Source of the DNA: Leptasterias polaris
Taxonomy: Eukaryota > Echinodermata > Asteroidea > Forcipulatida > Asteriidae
Direction of reading: 5' to 3'
Assembly: GCA_037783415.1 (NCBI GenBank)
Contig: JAZGTN010000015.1
Coordinates: forward strand, 7,327,001-7,391,000
DNA: 64,000 nucleotides
Below are positions 22,749 to 34,130 of this stretch, one piece after another. Numbering within the stretch: position 1 is the first letter of the stretch; each line of letters starts with the position of its first letter. The notes under the pieces were generated by a model, which was not told the DNA's origin, searched no databases, and worked only from the letters and a program-made list of their open reading frames with translations. The position numbers and the translations under genes are program-made.

Positions 22749-25700
22749 ATGTCCAAGGTAAGTGTGAGTACTTTAGACAATGCCATGAAACTTTATATTG
22801 ACAAACCATACAGTACATTACCAAGTTGTTTTGCCAACACAAATTTTCCCATGATGTAGACATTAGTTACATCCAACATTTTTGTTTCAATAAAAATTTA
22901 TTTGTCACCACTTAGTATCTTATATTTTTTTGTTTTTTTTCAAGATTGTTTGTGTCTCACTGCATCTATGTTGAAATCTAACAGTAGGTTAAAAAAAAGT
23001 ATCTTCAAATAATTTTAAAAAGATAAATTACCTACAAATTTGTCGTGGACAAAACTATTTATCTTCAAGCAAACCTGAATCCTCGATTCTGATTGGTCAA
23101 TCCATAGCAACAAGAGTGTGATATTAACCCACATTTTTGGAAAGTGTTCCACAGCCCATTTCACACCCTGTTCCAACGCAATCTTATAATGCTATTTTTT
23201 CGTATTCATCGAATGCGTGTCAAGTTTGCTTGAAGATAAACTTGTTATCATACACGCGCTTGTGAAATACCTAAAAGTTAAGCCCGTATGCGTCCCATTT
23301 CAAACTCGGCCTTCAGCCTCGTTTGATAAGGGATGCATAAGTGCCTTTTTTCCGAATTCCAGGAGCGTGTGTTTGCAATATTAAAAGTCCACAAAAATTA
23401 CATTACATGTTACATGATTAATTTTGAACTAAGGTACAGAGATTATTGGAGGGGCTTTCAAACGGTGGAGGATGTGAGCAAAATCAAGAGGATGAAGACG
23501 AAGATGTAAACGAAGAGGTAGAAGATCGACAAAGCAATGAGAATGAAACCGATGACAGCATGGACGAGGGAGAAGTGGAAGAATTAGACCCTGGAGAAGG
23601 AGTAGATGAAGATGAAGATGAAGGAGAAGGAGAAGGAGTAGATGAAGATGAAGATGAAGGAGAAGGAGAAGGAGTAGATGAAGATGAAGAGGAAGAAGTA
23701 GATGAAGACATAGAGAAAGGAGATGAAGAAGAAGAGGAAGAGGTAGAAGAGATGGACGAGGTAGACGAGTCAAGGGAGAAAAAGTCGACCAGCAGAAAGC
23801 AGAAAGGTCCTGTCAACATTTTTATGCCTAGTGAAAGGCGCCTCGAGATGGCAAGAAAATACAAAAGTCAGAGAAAGTCCTCAAGCAAACCAGTAAGACT
23901 AAACAAATTTGTATTTCTGTTCATTGTACCAATTTCTTTTTTCTAGTAGACACATACAACTTTCTCTGACCTGTGTCAACTCTTCTTTGAAATCTTTAAG
24001 AACTTGAGAAAACAATAGATCCCTGTACTGATGACGTCGCAGTTTGCTTACTTCATTGCTTAGGGGTTTTAACTGGGTACCACTGCATTCCTGACAGTTG
24101 AGCAGAGACGTTGTTTCCAATTCTTCTGCAAAGTGATAAACAAACTTTGATGTTATCAGTACTAAGGTCTAATGAAGTGACAAAGTGGGCGTTTTGGTTA
24201 CTTTGCATTTCTTTATGTGGTGTAATTTAAATCTTTACAATTTATTTTTTACAAGAAAGAAAACAAATTAAGCACTGAGGTGAATTCAATGAAATGTTGT
24301 ATGATAAACCCTCAACATTGTTTTCAATAATTTACTCATTGAATTTTGGGAATGTCCAATTGAAGCATTACCTTTAACTTCATTGTTACATTTTTGTACC
24401 ATGCCAGATATGTGTGGCAGTGTGTCCCCCAAAGTGTGACATACTTTAACACACTATTTTCCTCTTGTACAGAAGTACCCCATAAAATCCTCTAAAGAAT
24501 AGGATTCCAAGGAAACAATTGACACAATAGGGAAGGTGGGGGGACACACAATACACATAATACACATTTTTGTAAAGTGTTCCAAAGACACATATTAATT
24601 GCTACTACTGATCATTTTCCTAAATAACTTTTTCCAAATTTGTATTTTCTGCTATTTTTAGTCAAAGCGAGTAGCCAGGAAATGTCCCCTGTGCCCCGAT
24701 AACGAAGTTCTCTTTCTGGCACAGCACCTCCGAAGATTTCATAAGATTTTGGACCAGCAAAAACGAATGAAAGTGATTGGACAATCTAGAAATGTGTAAG
24801 TACATGCTTTGTATGCCCTTTAAAGAGAGGTTACATCATTTGCAGTCATCTAAACGAATTACTCTTAAGTTACTACAAAAAACTTACTTGACTGAAATAC
24901 ATATTGTTCCCTAGTATCCAGGGAAAATGTTTCTTCAGTTGATATTTCATTTTAGAGAAAAATGCAATTTTGTGTCATTTTGAAGTGAAGGCCGGTCGAC
25001 CACCGTTTGACTGTGTGAGTTTTAATACAAGGTCTGTATGTAAACAGGTCGATTGAACCATTTTTCATACTAAATCCTACCCAACAAACCCACATTTTAT
25101 GGAAAAATACAAGATTTACCATTGTTGAAGTGTCGCTTTTATAGGCAAAATTATCTTCCTCAAACAAAATGCCTCAACAAAATCTGTCACGAAGGCGACA
25201 TAAAAAAAAAAGAGTATTCAATCATTTCTGGTAACCTTGGGTTCCCAAGTACATTAAATTCTCGCCAGACATACACAGTCACTAACTAAACAGAATGTTT
25301 GTGCCTGCATTTTTATGAAATTTAGATCCAATAGTGAGCCCAAAATAAAGTTTAATCAGACAGACTAATTAATGTCTATGAGATCTTTACATGTCCTTGC
25401 TTTTATTTTCTAACAGATTGCCTATATCAAAACCCAAAAAGGAAGGTTGTAGACACTATGAGAGACGTGTAGCAGATTGCCCAGTCGCCGGATGCTATGG
25501 GAAAGGTTACAAAAGGATTGACACTCATTTGTGGTACAAGCATGAACTAGATGTAAGTAACCCCTCCTCCAATGTCTCCCTTCCGTTTTCAAGCTCATCC
25601 GACGAACTGCAGTCAACCTAAGCCCAGGGTTCTGCCCAGGATTTGTTTAGTGCCGAATTTTTGTTTCCCTAGTACAGTCAAGTCAATTTCCTTTCGATCG

Positions 25701-28102
25701 TGCATGGAGTGGTTACACACGTGCGCCTGCAGCTGGGCCTTGGATGTAGGCCCTTAGTGCGCGCACGCCTTTACCGCCATGGGAAAACAATTTACAGCAT
25801 CTATAGCATGGTGCTTACTCTGCAGTTCATTTCCGTTGTATTAAACGCTGTAGAATAGGGTTCGCAACATGATGAAACTGGTATCATGTTATTCCAAGCA
25901 TAAAGCTATAACAGCGAGACTGGAAACCATTGCAAAATCAATGCGGGTTTCGTGCGTTGGATATATTGTACATCGTACACAGGCGGGAGGAATGCTCGAT
26001 CCTGGATCATTAAAATAGACTCAAACCAAAAAAGTAGGCTACTCGAAACTTTGAATAAAACTGTTTACTGGTAAATAATTTGTTTTACACGTTGTTCAAA
26101 ATATTTTGAAGGAAATGGGGGGAAAAAAAGGGAAAATGTGTGGTGGTCGGAAAAAGAAAAAATTCTGCGATTGCCGGTCGGGGAATCATGAGTGCCGGTC
26201 GGGTTTTCCGGCACCGACCACCGTGGGCAGAACCCTGTAAGCCATTGCAACCTTTCCCCTTCAGAGACCAGAGTGCTTCCCTCTGGTATGAACATTGTCC
26301 TTTACTGCATTTCCACACCCTAAAACCGACCACTCCATCTCTCAATTACAAGATATATTGATGTGATAACATTAGCACTTACCAATCCTTGCGCATTGTT
26401 TCAGAGGGATTCAGCAGAATACAAACATTACATGAGCCTGGTGAAGAAGACCAAACAGAGCATCACCAGCAGTTCCAACAACATGAGCACCCATGAAATT
26501 GAGTCGGATGAGGAAAATGAAAAAGAGAATGATGGTAAATACACCTTTTTATATATAAATAAAATTATATACTGATTCAAAAGATTATTTAACATGGCAA
26601 AACCTTTTTTGTTTTGATTTGAGCAGGAAAATATAGAATCAAAATTATACAGAAAAATTAATTAAAAAATTTATAAAAGCAACCTGGCAACAAATGTAAA
26701 CAGTGCCGCGTACTCAGTGCTTAGTTCAGATGGTTTCATAAATTAAAATGCTTCTAGGCCCCCATAACAGGGGCAACACTATTACAATGTTGTTTGAGGA
26801 GCCTACAGTACTTTGTTTGAAATGGTGCATCAAATAAATAACACTTGTGGCAGAGTATAATAAACCATACACAAAGGGAGCCTTTATATTATACACTTAA
26901 AATTTTTCATTTTTCAAAATGTAGCCGGGAAAATGTAGCCCGAGCTGAACACAATCTCAGTGAACTCAAACCATACTTGGTGAACAAAATATTTGATAGA
27001 CTTTAAGGAGGTTGTCACCCCCATTGAAAATACATCAAGTGTTTACTGTAATTCATTAATGCACAATTACGTGTCTTTGTTTACGTAGTGTAGTAGTGGA
27101 TCAATATGGGTATAACAATATATGTTTTAAACATTTCTATTCATCATGAAGTTCTCAACATGTTTCAGTGAAAGGAGAAAGCATGCATGGTTTTTATCTT
27201 CAAACAAACTTGAATCAATGATTCTGATTGGTGGATCCATAGCAACAAGCATGTGAAACCTATTGCACGGCCAACATCAAATAATGTTCTATAGCGCACT
27301 GTTCTTACTTTGTGTATTGCTATTTAAAGCTATGCGTAAAGATTGCTTGAAAATAATTTTTTTATTACGGGAATTCAGAAAAATATAGTGGAACTGCATC
27401 CCATATCCAACAAGGCTAACATGGCACAAATATACCCTATATTTGTCTGCCCTTGTGTGATAACTAATATTATCTTCAAGCAGGCCTGAATATTCGATTC
27501 TGATTGGTCGATCCATAGCAACAAGGAGTGTGATATAAACTTATTATTGCACGGCCCACATCACACCCTGCGTATTGTGTGTTCTTTACTGCGCGTCAAG
27601 TTTGCTTGAAGTTAGTTATCACACGCGCGCTCGTGGAATACGGAAAAAATAGCCGTCGGCCTCGTTGCATATGGGACGCAGAAGCGCTATATTTTTCCAT
27701 ATACCACTCGCGCTTGTGTGATAACTTATAACATCTTCAAGCAGGCCTGAATATTCAATTAGTCGATCCATAGCAACAAGGAGTGTGATATAAACTTATC
27801 ACCCCCTGCGTATTGTGTGTTCTAACTGCACACCAAGTTTGCTTGAAGATAAACATGTTCGTTGGATATGGGATGCAGAAGCGCTACATTTTGTCAGTAT
27901 TCCACGAGCGCTTGTGTGATAACTTATAGTATGTTTTTATTGCTTGTTTTAAATAACCAAAACTCCTCCAGCTGACCATTCATTATTTCTAAATTGTCAT
28001 TTTAAAACATAATGAAACAGTTTACCTCTTTGTTTCCATCTTTAAGAGTGTCTACTAGATCAATTCGAAGAGTACCTCATTGTGAAGAACGGGTCAGGAT
28101 GA
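22749..28102 (+). CDS. Acidic-repeat / paired C2H2-like zinc-finger protein, copy 1
   Basis: Predicted exons: 22749-22757 (Met-Ser-Lys, ATG then GTAAGT; weak), 23440-23892, 24662-24795, 25417-25552, 26405-26534 and 28047 onward. Phases agree at every junction. Exon 2 is a Glu/Asp/Gly-rich repeat followed by a basic stretch (MARKYKSQRKSS). Exon 3 has a C-x2-C-x10-H-x4-H finger (KCPLCPDNEV...HLRRFH). Exon 4 has C-x4-C-x10-H-x4-H (CPVAGC...RIDTHLWYKH). Exon 5 is RDSAEYKHYMSLVKK plus an acidic tail. Exon 6 starts ECLLDQFEEYL and meets TGA at 28100. The next frame reads DDPTARAAARQHRRQIQTC, which looks like the continuation, so a one-base frameshift is likely. The architecture resembles uncharacterised multi-exon zinc-finger proteins of marine invertebrates. 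No function is assigned. Nuclear location is a guess from the fingers and basic patches. Confidence 0.7.
23058..23240. mobile_element. MITE-like element with 17-bp inverted ends
   Basis: TTTATCTTCAAGCAAAC (23058-23074) and its exact inverse (23224-23240) bracket a body containing GATTCTGATTGGTC and CCATAGCAACAAG. Related sequence continues to about 23,380. Members of the family recur at 27.2-27.9 kb. Confidence 0.65.
23440..23892 (+). CDS. Acidic low-complexity exon (copy 1)
   Basis: The acceptor is GGTACAG/AGATTA and the donor CCA/GTAAGA, phase 0 at both ends. It encodes VDEDEDEGEGEG repeats and a basic end. It is 453 bp here and 441 bp in B2, an in-frame 12-base difference produced by different arrangements of GAAGGA and GATGAA triplets. 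The Leu-rich frame on the opposite strand is a shadow of this repeat. Confidence 0.75.
27180..27935. repeat. Cluster of three related foldback repeats
   Basis: Three copies of the ATCTTCAAGCAGGCCTGAAT / GATTGGTCGATCCATAGCAA family lie head to tail. Each has a CAAGTTTGCTTGAAG-type inverse and ends near GCGCTTGTGTGATAACTTA. The second contains an inverted pair around TTATCACACGCGCG and GCGCTTGTGTGATAA. They lie in the intron before exon 6. Confidence 0.6.
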
Positions 28103-28282
28103 TCCCACAGCCAGAGCAGCTGCCAGACAGCATAGGAGGCAGATACAAACTTGCCAAGCTAGGCTCCACCTTTCGGATGCAAGTGAATTGATAAGAGACA
28201 GCGTACCTCAAAAGTATAACTCAAGAATAAGCTATTCCAAAAAAATAAAAAAATAATCAGTTTTAATAGTTATAGAATAAAA

Positions 28283-28426
28283 GTGTGATGACCCGGTCTT
28301 CACTGCGTGGAAATGACAGGGTTTGTTGGTGGCTGGCTGCTGTTAATGGACCAAGCCGAGGTCCATTAAAAGCAGCCAGCCACCAACCCCGATTATAATC
28401 ACGCAGTGAAGGCTGGGGCTTCACAC
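28283..28426. mobile_element. Long imperfect hairpin / foldback element
   Basis: Arms 28283-28351 and 28361-28426 pair over most of their length (GTTGGTGGCTGGCTGC, CTTCACTGCGTG, TTAATGGAC), with a 9-base loop CAAGCCGAG and terminal GTGTGA/TCACAC. It is probably a MITE-like element. A hairpin precursor RNA is possible but unsupported. Confidence 0.75.
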
Positions 28427-30003
28427 CGTTATTGCCATAAATAATCACCCTTGACGAAAAAGGGGTAACAATCATGGAATGTGTGATTTTTTTTTCTCCG
28501 ATATATTTTCATTGCTTGACACCTACATGTAATCTCTTTGGCTCAGTCTTTATCGCACGGCCACGACCCTGCCGGTTTTAAATGGACGGTTAAGACCGAG
28601 TCACCACTCTTTTTGAAGAACCAGACTGTGAGCTTTGAAAATTAACAATACCATATATGGAAATAATTTGGTTTGTGTTTGGCTTTATGCTTAGCATTAT
28701 TTTGATTTCATGTGCCTACCAGCTCCTTAAATTGATACACATGCGTGGTATGCGCATGCACCAAAATCTATTGCCAAGCTCGACAAAAACAAAACATGCA
28801 CACAAAGAAGACCGTTGGTTTTATAGTTACCTGCACATTTTGCCGGTCTTTATATTAAGCCTTCGTGAGGCATGGGCACGTCGATCAACGTGCCGTCGGT
28901 CTCGATGTTTGATGAGAAGCGAACCAATTTCGATCTTTTTCAGATTGAGTTTAAGTCGGTTATTAAACGTCATACATATTACTAAAAAGGGTGGACATCT
29001 CAGTGAGAACTCTTCTGTTCGTTGTTTACCATCAAACCATCAGACGGGCAAAAGGGAAATCACTGTACGTTTAACTTCGCACGAGTTTTTAGCGATAAAC
29101 TCATCGTACTCAACTTTTGCACAGAGATAACAACATTATAATCGTATGCATCTGGTCAAAACTAGGAAATGAAGCACACCGTCCTACTCGTACCCCCCCC
29201 CCCCCCCCCACTTTCAATAGAGAGGTTTCGCAAGCGTACGGATACGGATACAGATACGATATCCGTATCCGTTCACGTTAGATGCGCGTCAGATTTTGTT
29301 TCGCAATCATAGAGTTATGTGTCAGGCCTAGGCCAAAGTATAGACACACATTGGCATAGGTTTTGCGAGCAAAACAAATCCAAAAACATTTTGTGTATGT
29401 TCTTGTTACATTCGAGAATTTGATTGAATAGTATTTTTGTTTAACTGTTCGCTTTCGGACCCCCACGTTAAACGCGTGTAAAGAAAGTTTCCGGCAAGTA
29501 TGTCAAAACAGAGACGACTGTTTATACTGCATTTTCCCCATATTTTGCTTACAAATGATAAACACACTTCTATCTGTGTCATGAATGACACCTTTAAAAG
29601 CAATACCGGGGCAAATGTTTTTAATTTAGCGCAAAAATACAACTAAAAACAGCAAAACGGTATCCGTTTTTAACGTACGTGTATGAGCTCCCGTATCCGT
29701 TGTCAACGCGCACGCAAAACACGGAAGCCACGGTTACGCGTCACGTGAACGTGCAGAGCGGATAATCGCGATAAAAGTTGAGTGATAATGAACAATGTTT
29801 CGCACCAAAACTACATGTAGAAATACATTGGCATTGATATTACAAGAAACATTGCACACCCTCAGATAATTAATCTAATATTTGAAAAACACGTTACTCC
29901 GGTTCACATAATTATAGGTTTTTTTACAAAGTCATACATTAGCTGAAAGGTTTTAATGTACTGATTAGGATCTACACAAATGAGACCAGTTTAAACTTGG
30001 CTT
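28427..30003. other. Single-copy stretch in C
   Basis: No recognised gene. It holds a weak 157-codon frame at 28657-29130, a C17 run near 29193-29209, and a perfect 12-bp inverted pair CGGATACGGATA (29239-29250) / TATCCGTATCCG (29260-29271). Confidence 0.5.
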
Positions 30004-30740
30004 CTTGTTCAAACCGGAGGTTGAAATTAAATTTTTCAAAAAATAGTAATTTCTCACTCACATTTGAGTTTTGTTTAATTCATACGTTATGGGGGAGGAA
30101 TGTACCAACTTAAGAAACGACACACAAAATTGACCATTTAACCTTGACTTCCGGTTAAACAGGAGGATACAATTAATTATTTGAACAAATCATTGCTCCT
30201 ATACCATTTATTAAATTATATTATCTGTACGTCGTCAGATAAGGCTTTCAAAGTATTACTACCGCTATAATTTGTAACCTCATTGACATTGTCTTCCGGT
30301 TCAAACCGGAAGTTTACATTTTATATTTGAAAGAGTTATATATAACGTCTGAACCATCATTGGATTATTTCAATTTATGCATCATCTGAAAGGTCTAAAT
30401 AGACTTATCACGTACTACACAATATGCGACCCCGTTTGACCTTTACTACCGGTTAAAGTGGGACATTTATTAATAATGTTAAAAAAAATAAACAGTTCTA
30501 ATCCAAATGATAGATTTTTATCATCTATGCGTCATAAGAAAGAACTCAGAAGACTCCGAGTGTGACCTCGGGCTCATTTGACATTACCTTCCGGTTCAAA
30601 ACGGAAGCTGAAACTTTTTATTTGAAAAAAATCAAAACTTCTGAACCAAATATTGGATTTTTACAATCCATCCATCATTTATAAGGTCTTAATAAACTTA
30701 TCACGCGCTACACAAAATGTGACCCCTATTTGACCTTTTA
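30004..30740. repeat. Diverged tandem array, period about 147 bp
   Basis: Five to six units start with TTGAC(C/A)TT...CCGGTT at about 30,140, 30,280, 30,433, 30,577 and 30,725, with an extra partial unit before them. Alternate units carry CTTCCGGTTCAAACCGGAAG-like palindromes, then a TTATTTGAAA-type stretch and a TCATC(T)..AAGGTCT motif. The array ends at the LINE remnant. Confidence 0.7.
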
Positions 30741-30759
30741 TCTGTTGCAAACCGGACAT

Positions 30760-31985
30760 TGGTGTTTATTTTTCTACAGCCACTGTACTACAGTGAAGTT
30801 ATTAAGTATGATCAACAATCTTCTATACAAGTTCACCTTGATAATTTATCTTGCTGGTGTAGTAGTAATGATATGCTCCCCAAACCTGACAAATGCCGCA
30901 CAATGACAATATCTTTTTTGAAGCGAAATATACCTCAAACTTCAGTTTCTCTCAATTCGATAGATCTCAAGTGTGTAACTTCAATTAAATTGCTTGGTGT
31001 GACTGTTCAAAACAACTTAAAATGGGACATACACATTGCGGAAATTGTTTCTAAGGCTTCCCGTAGGTTGTACACTTTGTGCGTACTACGTAAATCCAAA
31101 GTACCTATAACAGACATGGTGGCAGTCTATACTTGTTATATTAGACCTATACTAGAATATGCTAGTCAAGTTTGGCACAGCTCCATTACTGAGCGACAGG
31201 TCATTTCTGTTGAAAATGTTCAGAAGCGTGCCGTCCGCATCATCCTTGGTCATCAGTATCACTCCTATACCTTGGCACTTGAATTACTAGGCATCTCACC
31301 ACTCAAGGCTAGACGAGAAGACCTTTTTATTAAGTTTGGTAGTAACTTACTTAGATCAATTAAATTTAGGAACATGCTCCCCCCTGAAAAAGCAACTGTC
31401 GGTAATAGGGTACTACGAGCTAGTACAGTAACCGGGCTTCGCATCCCCAAGTGCCGTACTGAAAGGTACACTCGTTCCACTATCCCGTCTCTTGTTCGCA
31501 TTTTGTGAACATCTGGCTGATCCTCCATGAATTTCTATAAAAGTAATTAATGGTTTTAATGTAAATTGGTTTTATTGGATGACCAAAAGTTGTTCTGTAT
31601 TTTGCCAACTGTGATTTGCCATTCCTTTAGTTAGAGTGTAATAATTTCAATTCCAATAATAATTACTTTAATGTATAGCCATGCATTTTGGTTTACAACG
31701 TGATGCCTTTTTCTCCACTTTGACATTTTTTCAGGCTCTTTTGATCTTGAGCAATGGGTGAATTTGAATCTAACCAAAACTTGTTGGCTTTTTGAGTATT
31801 GTGCTGTCACAAATTTGTTGTGTGTGTTTTTCTTAATAATTATTTGATATTTCAATCTTTTTATGTAATATTGCTGGTGCTTTTATGAGATTTTTAATGA
31901 CTGTTTTTGTAAACTGTACATTTCGGCTTTTAGCCGCTGTATTGCAGTATTTTAATAAACCATAAATAATAATAATAATAACAGT
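30760..31985 (+). pseudogene. Second 5'-truncated LINE, reverse transcriptase C-terminal part
   Basis: An open frame to 31508 contains the post-catalytic non-LTR RT region: KLLGVTVQNNLKWDIHI, YIRPILEYASQVWH, ENVQKRAVRIILG and LLGISPLKARRE. The YADD box and upstream domains are absent. The 3' end is a short AAT repeat (about 31,964-31,982) after AATAAACC, as in CR1/Jockey-like elements. The exact clade is uncertain. Confidence 0.8.
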
Positions 31986-32518
31986 ACAGAAACGTATATT
32001 TAGCCTTACATGTGTATAGGTCAGCTTTTGCACTCAATAAAATGTTCATATTCTTTTATCAAAATATCATGCCTGTCCACAATGCAGACTTTTACATTAG
32101 TTGTGTGAACATTTTCCACACTTCACTGAACATTCAGTGACAAAATAGGACAAATCCAGCCAATGCAATTCCACCTTCAATTGAGTTGGAGCATCGCATA
32201 AACAGAATATGATGACAGATTAAACTCAGAAATATTTTCTACATTGATCAATCCCACACGTTTTTTACCCGCCAACTATTTGTTTTGTTATCATATCAAT
32301 GTGAATACAAATAAATTGTATGTGCTATGTCGGACACACAAATTAAATCCTAAAAAATTCGATGTGAAAAAGCATTTCTTGTGTTAAAGCCAATAGTATT
32401 GTAAAGTTTCTGAACCTGCTATTTATATAGTTGGTATACTTTATTAACAAGTGACCCAATGGCCGATGTGACCCTCCTGCAGCAACCACGAGACAAGCGA
32501 GACCAGCATTTCTCTCAC
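31986..32518. other. Non-coding stretch in C
   Basis: AT-rich, with no gene or repeat recognised. Confidence 0.4.
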
Positions 32519-32813
32519 CGTAATATTTATTATCAACAGTTTGCCCGTTGACAGAGTCATCCTGAAATGTTGACGTGTACGACAAGGCCGCTGAAGAGGA
32601 TGACGATTGAGATGTAGAAGATAGTGAGGGCTGATATGACGAAAAAGACGTATCCAAAGATGAATCATTCGTTGACGATAACGTTTTCACAATCTCGCTT
32701 GAAACTGATGACATGGATGGGGTAGAAATTGATACCGAGGCTGAGGAGTCATCATTGGATGTCCCTGAAGCTCTTTCGCTGTTCACGAAGAGCATCTTGT
32801 CTTTTATAGAAGC
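32519..32813 (-). CDS. Candidate Ser/Thr-rich exon, unknown protein
   Basis: On the minus strand an acceptor (TTTTAAGCAG) is followed by an open frame in phase 0 and a GTGAGA donor after 295 bp. The product is Ser/Thr-rich (SIVSSTND-like runs, many SS pairs) with no domain, like a low-complexity or heavily glycosylated linker. It belongs to no gene I can assemble with confidence. The frame stays open past the donor to 32343. Confidence 0.35.
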
Positions 32814-33215
32814 CTGCTTAAAATGAGAGTGGATATTAGTCCCATATCTTTTTGCTAAAAGAGTCAGTTTTCAAAGCAACATTTGAAATAACGGGACACT
32901 AAACTATGTACACCTTGATTTGGTGCCTTAATTGCATGGTAAAAGTTACATTCTATCGATTATTGTTAACATGAAAGTACGGTTTTCTTGTTGCGTTGAG
33001 CTAACAGAAAAAGGGTAAATGGAAGGTTTGTTACATATAGGAAGTTTAGAGGTTATTTAATTTGGTATTGTCCAATGCTTCCTTATTGATTAGTAAGTAG
33101 TAACCAGCTATTCATACACGAAGTATGTGGCACTCCCTGTTTAATAAGTTAATAATAGCAAGCGTAATTTTTTTCAAGATAAAAATGCATCAAATAACGT
33201 TTTGCTTCACCAGAT

Positions 33216-33344
33216 TTATTCGCATCTTGCTTTCTCCATCTGTGTCTTGGCTGGGAAAGGACTTCCTTCAGCGGGCAGAGTCAAGTGTCCGACGAGGGTG
33301 AGGAAGAGAAACACCCCATAGCCACTAGTCGCCATGCTGGTCAT
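33216..33344 (-). CDS. Candidate signal-peptide-like short ORF
   Basis: 42 codons from an ATG, with a hydrophobic core (VFLFLTLVGHLTL), a small-residue cleavage-like site (AEG) and a polar end closing with TAA. It could be the first exon of a secreted protein or a chance frame. No donor before the stop was convincing. Confidence 0.25.
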   Translation of the reverse strand: MTSMATSGYGVFLFLTLVGHLTLPAEGSPFPAKTQMEKARCE

Positions 33345-33935
33345 TATGCAGAGAGACACGGGCGAGATTTCTAGCCTTGCTTGGTCGAATTCTAACAGCA
33401 TCTACTGTGGATGCCCGTTGAATACACAGCATCTGTCTTGCTTGAGTGCTTCAAGGGAATGTTGGGTACAACATGTAGTGCAGACGAACACGTCACAACG
33501 ATTACTACTTAAGTATTTATTTGTGGGGAAATTAACAAAAATAAATATGTGGTAAAGTAGAAAGAAACTTGAGTAAATCTTTTGTTTTCTTATGCTATAA
33601 AGTAGTCAAAGAAAATAATGGATTACGTTTTTAAAGTACAAATTATTTATTAAATTTTATATTATTTGACTAAAACTAACTGGATATCACATTAGTAGCT
33701 AATGGGTTAAATGTTCTGTAGATTTACGCCTTTTCGTTTTTAAATGTCAAATTTATGGTAAAATTTTTAACATATTGCTTTAGTATCTACGTAATTGATT
33801 CAGTTAAATAAAACAAGTCTTGGGAAATAATATTCTACACGTGTTTTACTCTCTTAATGTATAGTCCTCGAGAATTGATTTCCCTTCTATAAAGTATGGT
33901 TGCTTCCACATAAACAACCCTCTTACGTAACTCAC

Positions 33936-34130
33936 ATTGACCACTCCCTCTGATCGGGGGCCAACATTCTGTGAGCAGAAACTAGTCATTCGGGCACTTT
34001 GGCACACCTGAGGTACACGTGCCAGGTAGATCATCATGCCGTTCAAGTCGCGTTTAACGCCGTGCAGAATGACTTGCTGGATTCTGTCGGCCACGCCCTT
34101 AGTTTTGCTGTACATCGCGGTCACCATTCT
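33936..34130 (-). CDS. Candidate exon of unknown minus-strand gene
   Basis: Bounded by an AG acceptor (CACATAG/AGAATG) and a strong GTGAGT donor, open throughout. Encodes a KGVADRIQQVILHGVKRDL helix-like part and two Cys near QVCQSARMTSFCSQN. It ends phase 0, compatible with the Ser-rich exon at 32813. No family is recognised. Confidence 0.3.

Larger units (their letters stand above)
17391..27990 (+). repeat. Segment B1: first copy of a 10.6-kb direct duplication
   Basis: Matches about 53,465-64,000 in the same orientation with very few substitutions. The main differences are homopolymer lengths, a roughly 30-base insertion here near 21,550, small indels near 26,790-26,830, and an in-frame length change in the acidic exon. 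The match to B2 continues to the window edge, so the true right end is unknown. Confidence 0.95.

Noticed and set aside
23429..23864. Minus-strand Leu-rich and Ser-rich frames
   Set aside because: Shadows of the GAA/GAT-rich acidic exon. The plus-strand frame has matching splice sites and frame-preserving length change.
26881..27005. Possible terminal exon ending at TAA (27003)
   Set aside because: A phase-compatible acceptor exists, but the product has no similarity and the exon at 28,047 fits the family better.
28657..29130. 157-codon frame with a hydrophobic N-terminus
   Set aside because: No recognised domain, no splice or homology support, unusual composition after residue 60. Probably chance.
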